NCBI GenBank assembly: GCA_025765595.1
Contig: JAIVFH010000002.1
Coordinates: forward strand, 620,001 to 684,000
Direction: 5' to 3'
DNA length: 64,000 nucleotides
From: Obelidium mucronatum
Lineage: Eukaryota > Chytridiomycota > Chytridiomycetes > Chytridiales > Chytriomycetaceae
The notes beneath the pieces were generated by a model that saw nothing but the letters and a program-made list of their open reading frames with translations, was not told where the DNA came from and made no database searches. Shown piece after piece: positions 11,421 to 22,473 of the stretch; position 1 is the stretch's first letter, and each line of letters starts with the position of its first letter. Made by a program: the position numbers and the translations under genes.

Positions 11421-12526
11421 ATGGCAGCTGAACCCATTCACATTACTTCGGCCCATCGGATTCCACGCGGCTCAACAAATATTAAGAATACAAGCAATGA
11501 TATATTCAAGTTTGGTGGATCATTGGATTACGAACTTGGAGGTAGTTCCCAAAACCCCCCCTTCTATCCAGTCACAAGGATTTACACAAACCTGCTAGCC
11601 GTTGCGCGTTACGATCGAACTCCGGTAGCCACTTTAGAGAAGCAGCGCGTGCAACAAAAACGCGAAGCACGAAGCAGCAAGAAATCAAAATCGCAGGTTT
11701 CATTGTCTCGTCCCAACTTGTTGAATGTTGAGTTTTAACTGCTTGATGCACCCTCCAGAAACTGGATCGCTGGAATTGAACAGAACCGCTGGAATAAAAT
11801 GGCAAACGAGTATTGCAGAAAAGAGCAAGAGTGGCTAAACCGGCATAACCACACTCAAATGGGAAAAAATAGGTTTGATATTTCCTGCACTCTTGAATAT
11901 TAAACTGTTGACACCCTTCATGTAGTGTCAGTTACAATCCAATTAATTTGGAATATCATAAAAACGACGAAGGAAATAAACTCAGTCAAGATGATGCAAA
12001 GGCTTTGGTACACTATCTCATGATTCAGTCTTTAAAGAAAAAAAAACTAAAAAAGAACTTCAAACAACAATCGCCAGTATCGAACATCAATGAGGGCTGC
12101 GCATTTATACCTAAAAAATAATACTTTTGATCCCTTGCGATGTCAAGATATTCCAAGACGATTAGTTATCGATCCTAGCGAAACAAAGGAATTTGCCCCC
12201 ACTCCAACTGTTTTGCCAGCATCAAAAGAAGGAAAAGAAGGAAAAGATTCAAAGATTCAAACGGGGATAAACTGGATGTACCAAGGCGATTGGCGCTGGT
12301 TGCGGCACAGCGTGCACACGCAGTCAAAACAAAAATTCCAGAGGGAGCAGAGAAAGTCTTTATGGCGGAAGCTGCACGAGTTGTGAATGCAAAGATGGGA
12401 GTAGCTGCAGCTGGAACAGCAAAATCGGTGCATGCCAAAGATTCCAAAGCGCCTAATCATGGGACAATCATTGTGGAGACTGATGGGGACGGCATGAACC
12501 AGCACAGTTGGACGCGGCATTGTTGA
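11421..12526 (+). CDS. Unrecognised multi-exon protein
   Basis: Starts MAAEPIHITSAHRIPRG at 11421 and runs over at least five exons. Readable blocks are NTSNDIFKFGGSLDYELG, then RYDRTPVATLEKQRVQQKRE, then NWIAGIEQNRWNKMANEYC, then SYNPINLEYHKNDEGNKLSQ joined to YRTSMRAAHLYLKNNTFDPL. The last two joins are clean GT-AG; the join before NWIAG is off by one base. The 3' part (12300-12526) is open in more than one frame, so the C-terminus is uncertain. Composition suggests a soluble, charged, helical protein. The arrangement recalls small ciliary proteins, but I cannot name a family. Confidence 0.55.
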
Positions 12527-12608
12527 AAGTTTTAAGACTCCGCCGCTAGTATTTCTATGTACTGTGATTTTATTCTTGGATTTTTTCAAATAGTACAGTT
12601 TACTTTTA

Positions 12609-15490
12609 TCATGTTGAAACCAACACTGCATCTTCCCACACCTCATCTCCAACCTCTTCATCATCTGAAGAGGTCAGCAATCAACATCATCCGAATAAGA
12701 GCAAAATCCTTCCGCGCAATTAAGATATTCCGTTCCGTCGACGGCGTCACTTGTTTCTTCAGAATTGCTGCAATGTGATCGAGACCGAGCCGAAGATGGT
12801 GAACTACCAACTCGCGGAATAGTAACAGTTGACTGTTTCGGCCTTTTATCAAGCAGCTTCATCTTAGTTTCTCGGATGCTAAAGTCTAGGATTGAAATTT
12901 CATGCTGATATCCATCGCCTCGAGAAGCAACCACGATTTTCTTTCCATCAGCTTGGAAGAGATGATATCGGCCCGCGATTCAGAGGGTAAACATGTAACA
13001 ATGCACCAGTCTGAATATTCCACACTTTTGTTTTTATAAATAATTTTAGCGAAACAAGTTTGTGCCAAATAGTTTGGTCACCTCGAATGCATTCATCCCA
13101 ACCACCACTTATAAGTGAGTTTCCAATTGAATCGATACATTTTATCCAGCCGCTGCTGATATCAAAGACTCTCTCGCACAGGCCTGTGGTTGTGTTCCAT
13201 TCTGTCCAGCGTAAAAGAAATAAAACCTTTGTTGGAGCTTTTGCAAAGACAAAAGATACTCATTTCCTTACTTCGGATTGTCTTATCTAGAGATCCACTA
13301 AATACCAACTCGCCACAAGTATGCACACAAGTTACAGTATCGGAATGTCCCAGTAATATGTGCAGGCATTCACGAGATTTGATGTCCCAAACCTAACAAG
13401 GTTTTTGTTGAAAAATCTTCTATTTTTTTTTCTTTCAAAAAAAAAACCCTTCCTTACCCTCACAGAGTAATCCAGAGACCCCGAAACAATTCTAGTTTGG
13501 CAGTCCATGAATTTCACGCAATAGATGTGTCCCGTGTGGCCGCGCCATGGGGCCAAAACAACCAAACGCGGATTTGATTGTTGATTATTACTGCCGGGAC
13601 TACTATTGTTACCACGACTAAATCCTAATGATATCGACTTCTTTTTTCCATTCATGGATGCAAGAGACGCAGGCAGTCGTGGCTTGGATTGTTTGGACAC
13701 AACGCCGCCGTTTTTTGCACCGGATTTAAATAATTCAGTGAATTGCTGGCCTATTGTTTTTGTACTGAACGGAGGTGGTGTGAATTCACTTGGGATTGGT
13801 GATGAACTTGTGACTTTGGAGAAGTTCAAACTATTTCGCCGGCGACCTAATAATAACAACCAACATTTTGTCATAAAGAGAGAGTTGAATGAAGAGTTGA
13901 TAACAAAAAAGTTAGAGATTTAAACCTCGAGCTCCGCGAAATATATCAGAAATATTCGTTCCAATTGCCTGTTTCCGAATCTCTGCATCCAAAACACCAT
14001 CCAAACGCACCCAATGTGCTTTTATGGTCGAATCAAAACCCGCGCTTATTACAACTACGCCATTTTCCTCTTCATGTGGTTTGGTATTGGCAAAAGCAAG
14101 CGTCGCTCCAAATAACTTTGATCGCTCTGCAACCAACACGGACTGTAACCCCACCCAAATGCACCTTCTCCAAATGAAATACTTTTCTTCCAGTGAATAA
14201 GTTCCATAAATGAATTGTTCCTGAACTATCGCCGGATGCTGCAATGTGGGAGATTGATGATTTATCACTGTTGAAATGGACACAGCAGATTGATGTTTCA
14301 TGCTCAGGTAAAAATGAGAGCTGTCGGTAAGTTGGCGGGGTGATGGCTGTGATTCTGTTGGGGTTTGGGATACGGATTTGAGAGACGGCAAGAGAGTCAG
14401 TTTATGTCTGCGTGTTCCAATCAAGATTTTATCAGAATCAAAGAGAAAGCTACGCCAATAATAAATATAGAGCTTTTAAATATGATCCTCCATATACCCC
14501 CAAAAAGGAAAAATTACCAAGTAACAGAATCACGAATATCCGCAACTTTCAGATGCCCTACTGCACACTTGCCCTGAATCCAGTTCCTCTTCGATGCATA
14601 TGCACTAAGCCATACTTCTTTCCACAGGACACGTAGATCGGAATGATGCACTGGAATTGGTGTCCATCTCCAACGCCATATGTACTTCGGGGATCGCATC
14701 AGGTCCTACCGGGCACACCCTCACGCAAACAAATGTCAGCCCAAATTTCTGCATTCGTCCCACATTCTTTTAGCCAAGCCATATTCAATAGGCTGAACCG
14801 AAGTAAGTCTTTAGGGTCGAGATACTGTACAATCTGCTTTAGAATCAAGCCGTCTGGATCCAATGGTAAGTTTGGAATCGCGTTTTCGTATTTCCTTTCC
14901 ACCACCGTTGTCGTTGCAAGTTGAGACAACTGGGACCCCTCACTATCGCTTGCCGAAATGATAGATTTCGAGCCCGTAATTACGCTGTATAGCTGACTGG
15001 CAACTCCCAGAGTAAGATTGGAGTCTTTGAATATACTTGTGGAACTTGTTCTCAAATTTTGTGTTTTCCTGTGAGTATACACGGAGACGTGAAAACGAAA
15101 GAGAGAGAAAAGTTATTTATCACTGAAAAAGCATTCCTGCAATATCGCTTTTTTTTTTACGTACGTGATGAGATCGGATACTTTCTGGGATCCAGCTGTC
15201 ATGGCATCGTCCCACGCGTCTTTGACGCGTTCAACCACCACCATATTCCGACGATAGTGTCTGCCAAATAGACTGGTGGATCCAGTTAAACTGGCATTAC
15301 TTGTGATTGGTTCTTTTGGATTCCTACAAAGAGTGTACTCTTGGTTGACTGAGCCTGTGCTGGCGCGGCGATGGTGGTGGAGACTGGTCGTCGACGCAGT
15401 CGTGATCGTGATCGGAAGAGACAGATCTGAAGATTTCTCTGCCGTCTGGCCAATACTGTCATCAGTTGTTGGTCCATGTGCAACTGACAT
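12609..15490 (-). CDS. F-box and WD40-repeat protein
   Basis: Likely substrate receptor of an SCF ubiquitin ligase. The ATG is at 15488-15490. The N-terminal Ser/Thr-rich region is followed by an F-box in 14699-14900 (DGLILKQIVQYLDPKDLLRF, then WADIC). WD40 blades follow: STIKAHWVRLDG, RLVVLAPWRGHTGHIYCV, RIVSGSLDYSVRV, ILLGHSDTVTCVHT, LVFSGSLDKTIR, LISGGWDECIR, VWNIQTGALLHVY. Most joins are GT-AG. Near 12960 one extra T must be skipped to continue from GPIS into LFQADGKKIVV. Near 12675 a missing base separates the main frame from the acidic tail that ends VWEDAVLVST. The family is clear; the orthologue is not. Confidence 0.8.
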
Positions 15491-15634
15491 TTTTTCATGA
15501 ACCCTTCACACATTATTGTCACAAAAATAAAACGGAATCATAATTTACCATTATTAGAATCACAAACAACACGGCTCTACATGACACACAGTCAACAGAC
15601 GAAAAAAAATGAGAAACCAGGAAATCTGATGAAT

Positions 15635-18488
15635 TCACAAGCCAATGCTCATCAACACAATCTTCTCCTTCTTCTTCTTCTTTCCTCCTTGTTGCGGTTG
15701 TTGCTGCTGTTGCTGCTGCTGCTGCTGTTCATATCCCTGAGAGCTTCCAGACTCCCATTCGTTGATGTTCGACCCCTTCCTGGGTAATGGTGTTACAGAA
15801 ACAGGCCTAGAAGGCAATCCTGGAAACTCTTGACTTCCGCCAACAATAGCTGGGGTCGTTGGTTTGGATTTGGCTCCTATTGAAGAAGCAGTGGTGGCAG
15901 CAGTTGTATTTCCGCTCCATAACAGAGCTGCCTGAATCTGAGATGGAGTTGGTTCTTCAGGTTGAGGCTGCGAAAACGAGGCCGAGGCCGATGATAGTCC
16001 ATCCCGAAATTCTGGTCCAACACTACTACTTCGACTGCTGTTACTTGTGGTGTCGAATATTGGCCGTTTCGCATTTGTATCTTCAAGTGAAGAAACAAAG
16101 CCTTTTCCTTTTGACATTGCGTTCCACATAGGAGTGTTGTTACGCTGGTTGGAAGCCTTCGACTTAATGACAAGGACACGTGCCGATTGATTTGGTGATG
16201 AGTTGGCCTGCGGGCGTCCGTTGTTACGGCTGCTGCTTGCAGCTGGAGGAGGAAAGTTGTTTCCGCTTCCAGATCTCTGGACTGGGTTTGCGTAGGAACT
16301 TTCATTGTAAGGGTTCGAGTAATCCATGTCATTCTTTTGAAGATGATCGTTAGAGCAGAGTAAGTGAAACAAAAAAAATAGACAGGACAGTACCTTGACG
16401 CGATAATCATTCCAGACTCGCAACATTTCTTCCTGCTTACTCTGTTTTTTACTTTTTTGTCCTACTTTCGGATATAGCTCGCCGCTCTCCGTTTCGGGTA
16501 TGCTATCGGCCAAAGACTTCCACACCCTTCCACTTTTTGTGAAAATGTCCTTCTTCACGGCATCAGGTGCATTGGCCCGCCCATCAAACACCAATCGAAT
16601 AAAAAAGTTGAGGAATTCTGAACAAGTCGTCAGATCGTTTCTGTACATTTTTGCAATTGACTTTAGCTCATCCAATTTGGTTTTGTCGCTTTGAAACAGA
16701 TCTTGTAGAATGGCAAGGATAGCAGGATCCATCATTCCTGAAGAGGCTGAACTCTTTGAGACTGATGAAGCAGAAGAGGCTGCAGCCACAGTCGGAGTGG
16801 CGGCACGTTGTGGAGGGGGGAAGTTCAGATCAGAACGATCAAATCCTTGGTTCACAGAATTTGCGTATCGAGACCCAGCAATTCCCACAAGATTTGCTGA
16901 AGAACCAGTACGCGAGGCAGCCGAAACACCTCCAATATTTGTTGCTTCTGCAGGTGTTGGCTCCACAGCTTCCCTTGTTAGCTGCCCAAATCCAGGAGGA
17001 GGGCGAATTCCGCTGCCATATCTCGGCTCCCCAAACTGCTCCGACATATCGCCCATATCCCTTTGAGGCGCTTCTTCTCGGCGGTTATTGTTGCGCCCAC
17101 GGTTTCTGTTGTTGCCTCCACGAGCACTGCTGCCAATGCCCGTTCGACTACCCAGGTCCAGTGATGGACTTCCAGCAATAGAAAAGTTGATATCAATCTT
17201 TTGACCCTTTCCACGGGCAGTCTTTTTGGTGGGATGAACTTGCATTTCATGTGCCTTCAAATCGATATCAGAAAAAAAGACTTGGAATTTCTTCTCCAGA
17301 CATTCTGGATCCATACAACAAAAATGCTCTTTCCGAAAGTGTTGTTCCTTACAAAAGAATGGAAGTTTAAGTGAAAGTAACCCGACAAGGAGGCGAATCT
17401 CTTACCAATCGATTATAATCTTCATAGTACTGATGTCTAATTCCAACGCCCGTGCACAAGAAGCATTGCTCATGCTGCTTTTTGCAATGCTCGTACAATT
17501 CATCGTCTCCATAAAAGTGCACATTGCAGAATCCACATTTCGGGTGCCCTTTGAACGACAAATCATTCGAGTCTCCCGATTTAAAATGCTTATCAAGGTC
17601 GGATTGTGTGTACATGGTATGTTCGTGGGTAAAAAGTTTCTTGTGTCTCGTACACAAGTCACTGCAAGAAATGCCATGGTTACTACGATTGAAAAATAAA
17701 GACCACATTTTTTCTTTCCACGAACCATAAATGCTTGTTATGTGTTTGTCGAACGTGCTTTTTAAGCTCGGGCCACCCATTCGGACATGCCACATCACAA
17801 TCCGCATCTGGGCAATTGAATCGTAGCAGAATCATGACATCATCATATGCTTGATCTGTATCAAAATGAATAGAAAGTTTTCGGTCCACTTTTGCCATTC
17901 GATTGAGGTTGAACTCGGTGAATGGTTTTTCCGCATCGCCCGTGAAAATAACGTCAGAGAGTGCAGTCTGGAAGGAAAAAATCGCAAATCAGTCCCTATT
18001 TCGTACTGCCAATCACAGTCTCCAGTGCAATCAAACTATTCGCTCACTTTGCACATTGAGCAGTTGTTGTCCTTTAGCAGTGCTCGCAGCCGTAGGGAAC
18101 ACAAATGACAAACTCTGTGATTGCATTCGCCCACAGCATACCACTGAAATAGGATCGGTACAAATAAAGCAGTGATCTAGTGTGAGGAATCATCTTGAGC
18201 GAGGGATATTGTTTCGACCATCAATCAATCGCAACCGTACCGTCTCTGTGCCCGTGGTTGCCGCGCATGCGGGCTTCCTCGGCGGCCCTTCAAACGAAAC
18301 GCAGTTAGCCTCGGATAGTTTTGCGCCACAACTCCTTACTTGACGGCGGCCGGGTGCGGCGCCAGCCCGATCGCCTCGGCGGCCGCCGGCGGCGGCGCTT
18401 TGGTCGGCTCGGCGACTCTCGCGGCGGCGGCGGCAGCGGCGGCGTGCGCCAGCGGCACAAACTTCTTCTTTGGTGCTTTGGGCGGCAT
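15635..18488 (-). CDS. HEL2: RING E3 ubiquitin ligase HEL2 / ZNF598
   Basis: Ubiquitinates ribosomal proteins on collided ribosomes to start ribosome-associated quality control. Exon 1 (ATG at 18486-18488) is Ala/Pro-rich. The RING reads CFICTDP, then YAVGECNHRVCHLCSLRLRA and NNCSMCK. Conserved zinc-finger blocks follow: FNCPDADCDV, HVRQTHNKHLCDLCTRHKKL, GHPKCGFCNVHFYGDDEL, QHEQCFLC, RKEHFCCMDPECLEKKF. The C-terminal half is low-complexity with an NDYRVKVLS-type segment, and it ends with Gln and Lys runs. Inside the RING, between PI and WYAV (about 18140-18150), one extra base must be removed to keep frame. All other joins are clean. Confidence 0.88.
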
Positions 18489-18547
18489 TTGCGTTTGGTT
18501 TTTTTCTTTCTTTTTTCTTTCTTTTGTGCTTTCCGCTTGACCACATG

Positions 18548-19840
18548 CTACCCCTTTCGCACAGTCGCGAGCTTCTTGCTGGCGTGCTTGAGGTTTCCGC
18601 CAACATGGTCCAAGTCTTCGCCCAGCTCACGTAGCATTTGATTCTGCAGCTCCAACTCATTCCCCATGGTTTCCCCAATCACTCTCTGTCGCTGAACTGC
18701 TGAAGACAAAGCGTCCAAGATTTGATCCTGTTCCTGAATAGTTTGATTTTGAAGCTGCAATATTCCTTGATTGTCCAATCCAACCGTTTTCTCCGTCTCT
18801 CGAGCCTGGGTCCCAAATGCGCGTCGATTGGAATTCCCAGAAAGTGTCGTTTTTCGATTACCAAGCAATTCAGCCGAATTACTGCTCTGCAATGCTAATG
18901 CTGCTGTTGTTTCGCGAGCCCAAGAGGGCGCTTGAAGCCGTTTGAGCAGATGAAGATAGCAGCTTTACAATCTTGTCCTTTTCTTCCTTCAAGTTTACCA
19001 GAATATCTTCCCGTTTTTGGATTTCCAAAGTAGAGAGAGGCTGAAATGGTAACTTCGGCGCGCGTCCGATAGGAAGGGGATGACGTTGCCTGTACTGGTA
19101 GCATTCGCTTCGACGCGTTAAAGTAGAGTTCAGGGGATCAGAAGATGAGCTGCTGTTGCTGACGTGAATTTGAAGCACCTGATCCAAAGTACCGACTCTA
19201 TCAGAGACCGATCGCACCGAGTTCCGTATCTGCACCAACTGCCGTGTGCATTTCAGCAGTGCTTCCCTGAGCAGCCAGGGCGTCTTTCTTGACAACCGCC
19301 TCGCGAACGGCGCGACACTCGGCCAGGACTGCTTTCGCCTCGAGCGATCCACGCGTCTGGATCCATCGCGTCTGCGGCCGCCGACGCCGGCGCCGCCGCG
19401 GCCGCCGCCGGCGCCGAGTCGTCCGCGTCAAGCCCGAGAAACACGCGGAACGCCCGACTCGCGCGCCACCGCTCGTCGCGGCTCAAAAGCATCGCCGTCA
19501 GATAGTTTTCCAGCGCCGCCCGTCGCGCATCGACTGTCTGCGACGCACTGCTTGGCGCACACGAAACGTTGAGTGTCGCCGCGTTGAACAGCGCCGTCGC
19601 CAGCGCATGCAAGGCATGCGTCTTGGGCGGAAGCGGCGCTGGCGGCGGCGCAAACGGGAAAGACTGGCGCAGAGAACTGTCCAGAGCTACAAAGTCCGAG
19701 TACCGCTTCCACACTACCCACACGTTTGCATCAGAGGGAGGCTGCCCGCGAATGCAGATTTGATATGATACATGCTGCTGCGGGTAGTCGCGTGTTGCCG
19801 CCCGAGGAATTGTTAGACTGTGGATCGCAGTGGCTCTCAT
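18548..19840 (-). CDS. VAM7: PX-domain Qc-SNARE, VAM7-like
   Basis: Vacuolar/endosomal fusion SNARE. The N-terminal PX domain (ATG at 19838-19840) contains YQICIRGQPP, VWKRYSDFVALDSSLRQSF and RAALENYLTAMLLSRDERW. The C-terminal SNARE helix reads LQNQTIQEQDQILDALSSAV, then RVIGETMGNELELQNQMLRE and LGEDLDHVGGNL. It ends without a membrane anchor, as in VAM7. The middle needs three +1 displacements (about 19350, 19240-19320 and 18880) to connect the PX domain, the coiled linker and the SNARE helix; all three are extra bases. The 5' half is extremely GC-rich. Only 71 bp separate it from the divergent gene at 19912. Confidence 0.8.
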
Positions 19841-20267
19841 GGCATTCACGGTTTAAAAAATACTCGATTTCTGTTGGAGGCGTTTTTATTTGATCAGTCA
19901 ATCGGCGCTTTGATGGTTTCCTGAGGAAACCATTGATACGTCGATCCTGTCGGCACTGTTGCATCAACTAGACAAAGACGAAGTCGAACCCCTCCTTTCA
20001 AAGCAAGAGAACCAGACTGGAAGAATACGCGCCTCAAGAAGTTATTTCAGTGATCTCGCAGTTTTCTGAATCATTCTCAATCACCATGAAGAATAATCTT
20101 GATGGTGTTTTGTTTTTGAAGTTCGTTGGGGCGCTTTTTGGAAAACTTTAAAGCATTGAAAGAAGTTTCTTGCTGGTTATTATTCTTTGTTAAAATTTAT
20201 ACTGATTTGTTCAATGGCAGGGATGCGACGATTCTGAGATTGTTGTTACACGCCTCGGCGAAGATTA

Positions 20268-20320
20268 CTTCGCTATTGAGTGATCCTTTTTTTCCAACCC
20301 AAAAAATGTTTTCCAACCCA
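20268..20320 (+). repeat. Left terminal inverted repeat of Pogo element
   Basis: Carries TGAGTGATCC followed by a T run and two CCAACCC motifs; matches the reverse complement of 22220-22279 with a few mismatches and a short gap near the tip. Confidence 0.8.
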
Positions 20321-20468
20321 CCAACATTTTCACCAAAACCAACAGCACCGCCCAACCGCTTGCGCCACACCATTGAAACTTTGCAGAAATAAAGAAAAAC
20401 ATATTACTAACGAATATCCAAAGCGGTTTTTTATTAATATAAACCCGAAACGAAATAATTACGACTCT

Positions 20469-22145
20469 TCAATTCTCCTTGTCACACTCATTAACATGGG
20501 CGTCACTGATGCTTTTGCACTGAACCTTGCATCTCTCACAGAGTCTGAACTCATCGCAATTCGTACAAATAAACCATTTTGAGCTTCTCACCCAAGTTTT
20601 TGTACATTTGGCAGAGTTAGTTTCCCCTTGACACTGACGCGCCAATTTCAGAGCCTCCCTCTCCGCTTTTTTGGCTTCCGCCTCACGTTTCTTGTTATCT
20701 TTTGCAGCTTCTTTTGCTTGAGCATCGTCATTTTTCTGTTGCTCAGCTGCAAGTAACGTTTCTCGCAAGGTTTGTGAGTTGTAGACCTTGTTGGTTAAAA
20801 CAGCATCTTGAGGCTTGACTTTGGCTTTTTTGACCACGGGAGCAGGAAGTTCAGCTAAAAACCAGTCCCGAAGCTGAGTTTGGGTGTCTGATGTTGCTGT
20901 TTGGGCATCCGTAATTGAGGCAACATTTTTGGCGGCATTTTTCAGGATGATTTCTGGATTCCAGGGATAAATGCCCGTATTCTTGAAGGAGGCTTGAATA
21001 TGGACCTTGGTTATCTTGTTCCGGATATAAAGAATGATTGGTATAAGGATTTCCCCAATCTGGCCTATGGCAGTTTGGGAAAAGGCCCGCACTCGATGGA
21101 ACTCAGAGACCAGGTTCTTTTTCAAATTCGCAAAAAACAGATCATCCAGAGGCTGCAAGAAGTGAGTGACGTTGGCAGGGAAATAATAACCCTGTATTCC
21201 AGCAGCGTGCATGGCTTCCAGTGTTGCCGGAGTCTTGTGGGTCCCAAGATTATCATGAAGAAGCACTGGGGTCAAACCCGGGTACAATTTCGAAAATTCC
21301 TCCTTAAAGACTGCCAAAACAGGTACCCACTGCTCTTCGGATATGTAACCAGTTTTACTGTAGACAAAGTACATTGGAGTGGTATCTTGGCTCCGTAGTC
21401 GCGCAGGTTCAGTTGTCAGTTCAAGGTTTCCATATTTGGTCGGAATGACCAAAATGTCAACAACCCGAACACCAGAGGCTGTAACGAAGGGAATATAGCT
21501 GGCCATAGGACCACGTTCACCTTGGTGGACATTTGGGCGGTTAATGGACGTGCTCACAAGAAAGGAACCCTGGGAGCTTTCGTTTTCGAGTTTGATGCGC
21601 ATTTCATCGACATTGACAAGATTTCCCATGCTGTAGCCATTCTCGTCCATCCAATCCTTGAAAAGTTTTACCCAGACTTTCACCTCAATTTCTGTAGCCG
21701 GTTTGATGCGGGAGGATGTTAGAGCTTTGACGGCTCGTTGGGTAATTCGCTTTTGGTGGCGGCCCAAGAAACCATTTAGCCATCCGTTTGGATTCCAATC
21801 TCCTGGTCCGCGGATTTCAAGGTACTTTTGGCGTACTAATTGCAAGAAATCTACTTGGCGCAATGGACTGTGGGACAAGGATCGGGCCTCCAAAAAGGTG
21901 ACAAACACAAGCTCATCATGGTCTGAGAACAATTGCTTGCCGTGGACTCGATCAGGATGCTTGTCGATTCGCCGATAGATTCCGCGTGCAGCCTCGGCGG
22001 TAATACCATGGTTGGTAGCGACTTGCTCGGCAGCTTGGCGTTGGGGTATTGACTGATTCATCAAGGCACTGATTTCTTGAAAAACTTGGGAAGCGGTGTC
22101 TTGGTCATGACGAGAGCTACTGGATTTCGATCGCTTTCTTCTCAT
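20469..22145 (-). CDS. Pogo-type transposase with DDE_1 domain and Cys-rich tail
   Basis: Uninterrupted 558-residue single-exon frame. The N-terminal half has helix-turn-helix/CENPB-like DNA-binding sequence (RQAAEQVATNHGITAEAAR, later GWLNGFLGRHQKRI). The catalytic region shows VDEMRIKLE (first D), LLHDNLGTHKT (second D) and FLQPLDDLFFANLKK (third D), the DDD arrangement of the Pogo/Tigger group. A Lys/Ala-rich coiled segment follows. The C-terminal 45 residues hold many Cys (WFICTNCDEFRLCERCKVQC), probably zinc-binding. The intact frame contrasts with neighbouring broken genes and suggests recent activity. Confidence 0.92.
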   Translation of the reverse strand: MRRKRSKSSSSRHDQDTASQVFQEISALMNQSIPQRQAAEQVATNHGITAEAARGIYRRIDKHPDRVHGKQLFSDHDELVFVTFLEARSLSHSPLRQVDFLQLVRQKYLEIRGPGDWNPNGWLNGFLGRHQKRITQRAVKALTSSRIKPATEIEVKVWVKLFKDWMDENGYSMGNLVNVDEMRIKLENESSQGSFLVSTSINRPNVHQGERGPMASYIPFVTASGVRVVDILVIPTKYGNLELTTEPARLRSQDTTPMYFVYSKTGYISEEQWVPVLAVFKEEFSKLYPGLTPVLLHDNLGTHKTPATLEAMHAAGIQGYYFPANVTHFLQPLDDLFFANLKKNLVSEFHRVRAFSQTAIGQIGEILIPIILYIRNKITKVHIQASFKNTGIYPWNPEIILKNAAKNVASITDAQTATSDTQTQLRDWFLAELPAPVVKKAKVKPQDAVLTNKVYNSQTLRETLLAAEQQKNDDAQAKEAAKDNKKREAEAKKAEREALKLARQCQGETNSAKCTKTWVRSSKWFICTNCDEFRLCERCKVQCKSISDAHVNECDKEN

Positions 22146-22219
22146 TGTTTGTTAGCTATGATGATTTTATTGTGGTGCTAACAGTTGCATTTTTATGGGC
22201 ATTTTTTTAGGTGGTGACG

Positions 22220-22279
22220 TGGGTTGGAAATCATTTTTTTGGGTTGGAAAAAAAGGATCACTCATTGCGAACGGCGAAG
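22220..22279 (-). repeat. Right terminal inverted repeat of Pogo element
   Basis: Reverse complement partner of 20268-20320. It keeps the fuller tip, with an extra TTCGC-containing segment, and is followed directly by TA. Confidence 0.8.
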
Positions 22280-22473
22280 TAATTCAATAGAAAAATTATT
22301 ATGTCACAGCTCAAGAGAAATGATATCCCTGTTTTGATTCCCTCATCAAATGCGGTGGGAGTTGTTTTGCGTTATGGCCTCGAAAGACAACTCAACTTTG
22401 GAGGCGTTGGATTGAAAGAGATAGCAATAAATCTCAATAAATAAAAGCTGACCAAAACCTTAATTACGCTATT

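Larger units (their letters stand above)
20268..22279 (-). mobile_element. Pogo/Tigger-type DNA transposon, apparently complete
   Basis: About 2.0 kb bounded by inverted repeats. Both ends share CTTCGC, then TGAGTGATCC, a T run, two copies of CCAACCC and an A-rich spacer. TA lies immediately outside each end (20266-20267 and 22280-22281), the expected target-site duplication. The left end is shorter by about seven bases near the tip, apparently a deletion between two TTCGC copies. One intact transposase lies inside, and no other gene. It sits inside a plus-strand gene. Confidence 0.85.
19912..22444 (+). pseudogene. Unrecognised gene split by the Pogo-type element
   Basis: Left part 19912-20267 reads, with small frame adjustments, PEETIDTSILSALLHQLDKD, EYAPQEVISVISQFSESF, NNLDGVLFLKFVGALFGKL and LKEVSCWLLFFVKIYTDLF, ending LRLLLHASAKI at the transposon. 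Right part 22280-22444 continues with SQLKRNDIPVLIPSSNAVGV, LRYGLERQLNFGGVGLKEIA and a stop. The regular hydrophobic pattern suggests a helical protein, but I recognise no family. Removing the element and one TA copy leaves the two halves nearly contiguous. Some displacements are +1 (after ATGGTT; after AAACTT). The gene is probably inactivated by the insertion, unless the element is spliced out as an intron. Confidence 0.5.

Noticed and set aside
12300..12480. A Cys-rich frame that resembles a metallothionein (CTSCECKDGSSC)
   Set aside because: It is one of three open frames here; the frame with AAQRAHAVKTKIPEG fits better as a continuation of the upstream gene, and the pattern could be accidental.
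10680..18200. Micro-introns of 12-28 nt as the cause of frame breaks (for example in RRP40 and HEL2)
   Set aside because: Such cuts would remove conserved residues (the RING Cys pair in HEL2), and ordinary introns elsewhere are at least about 45 nt.
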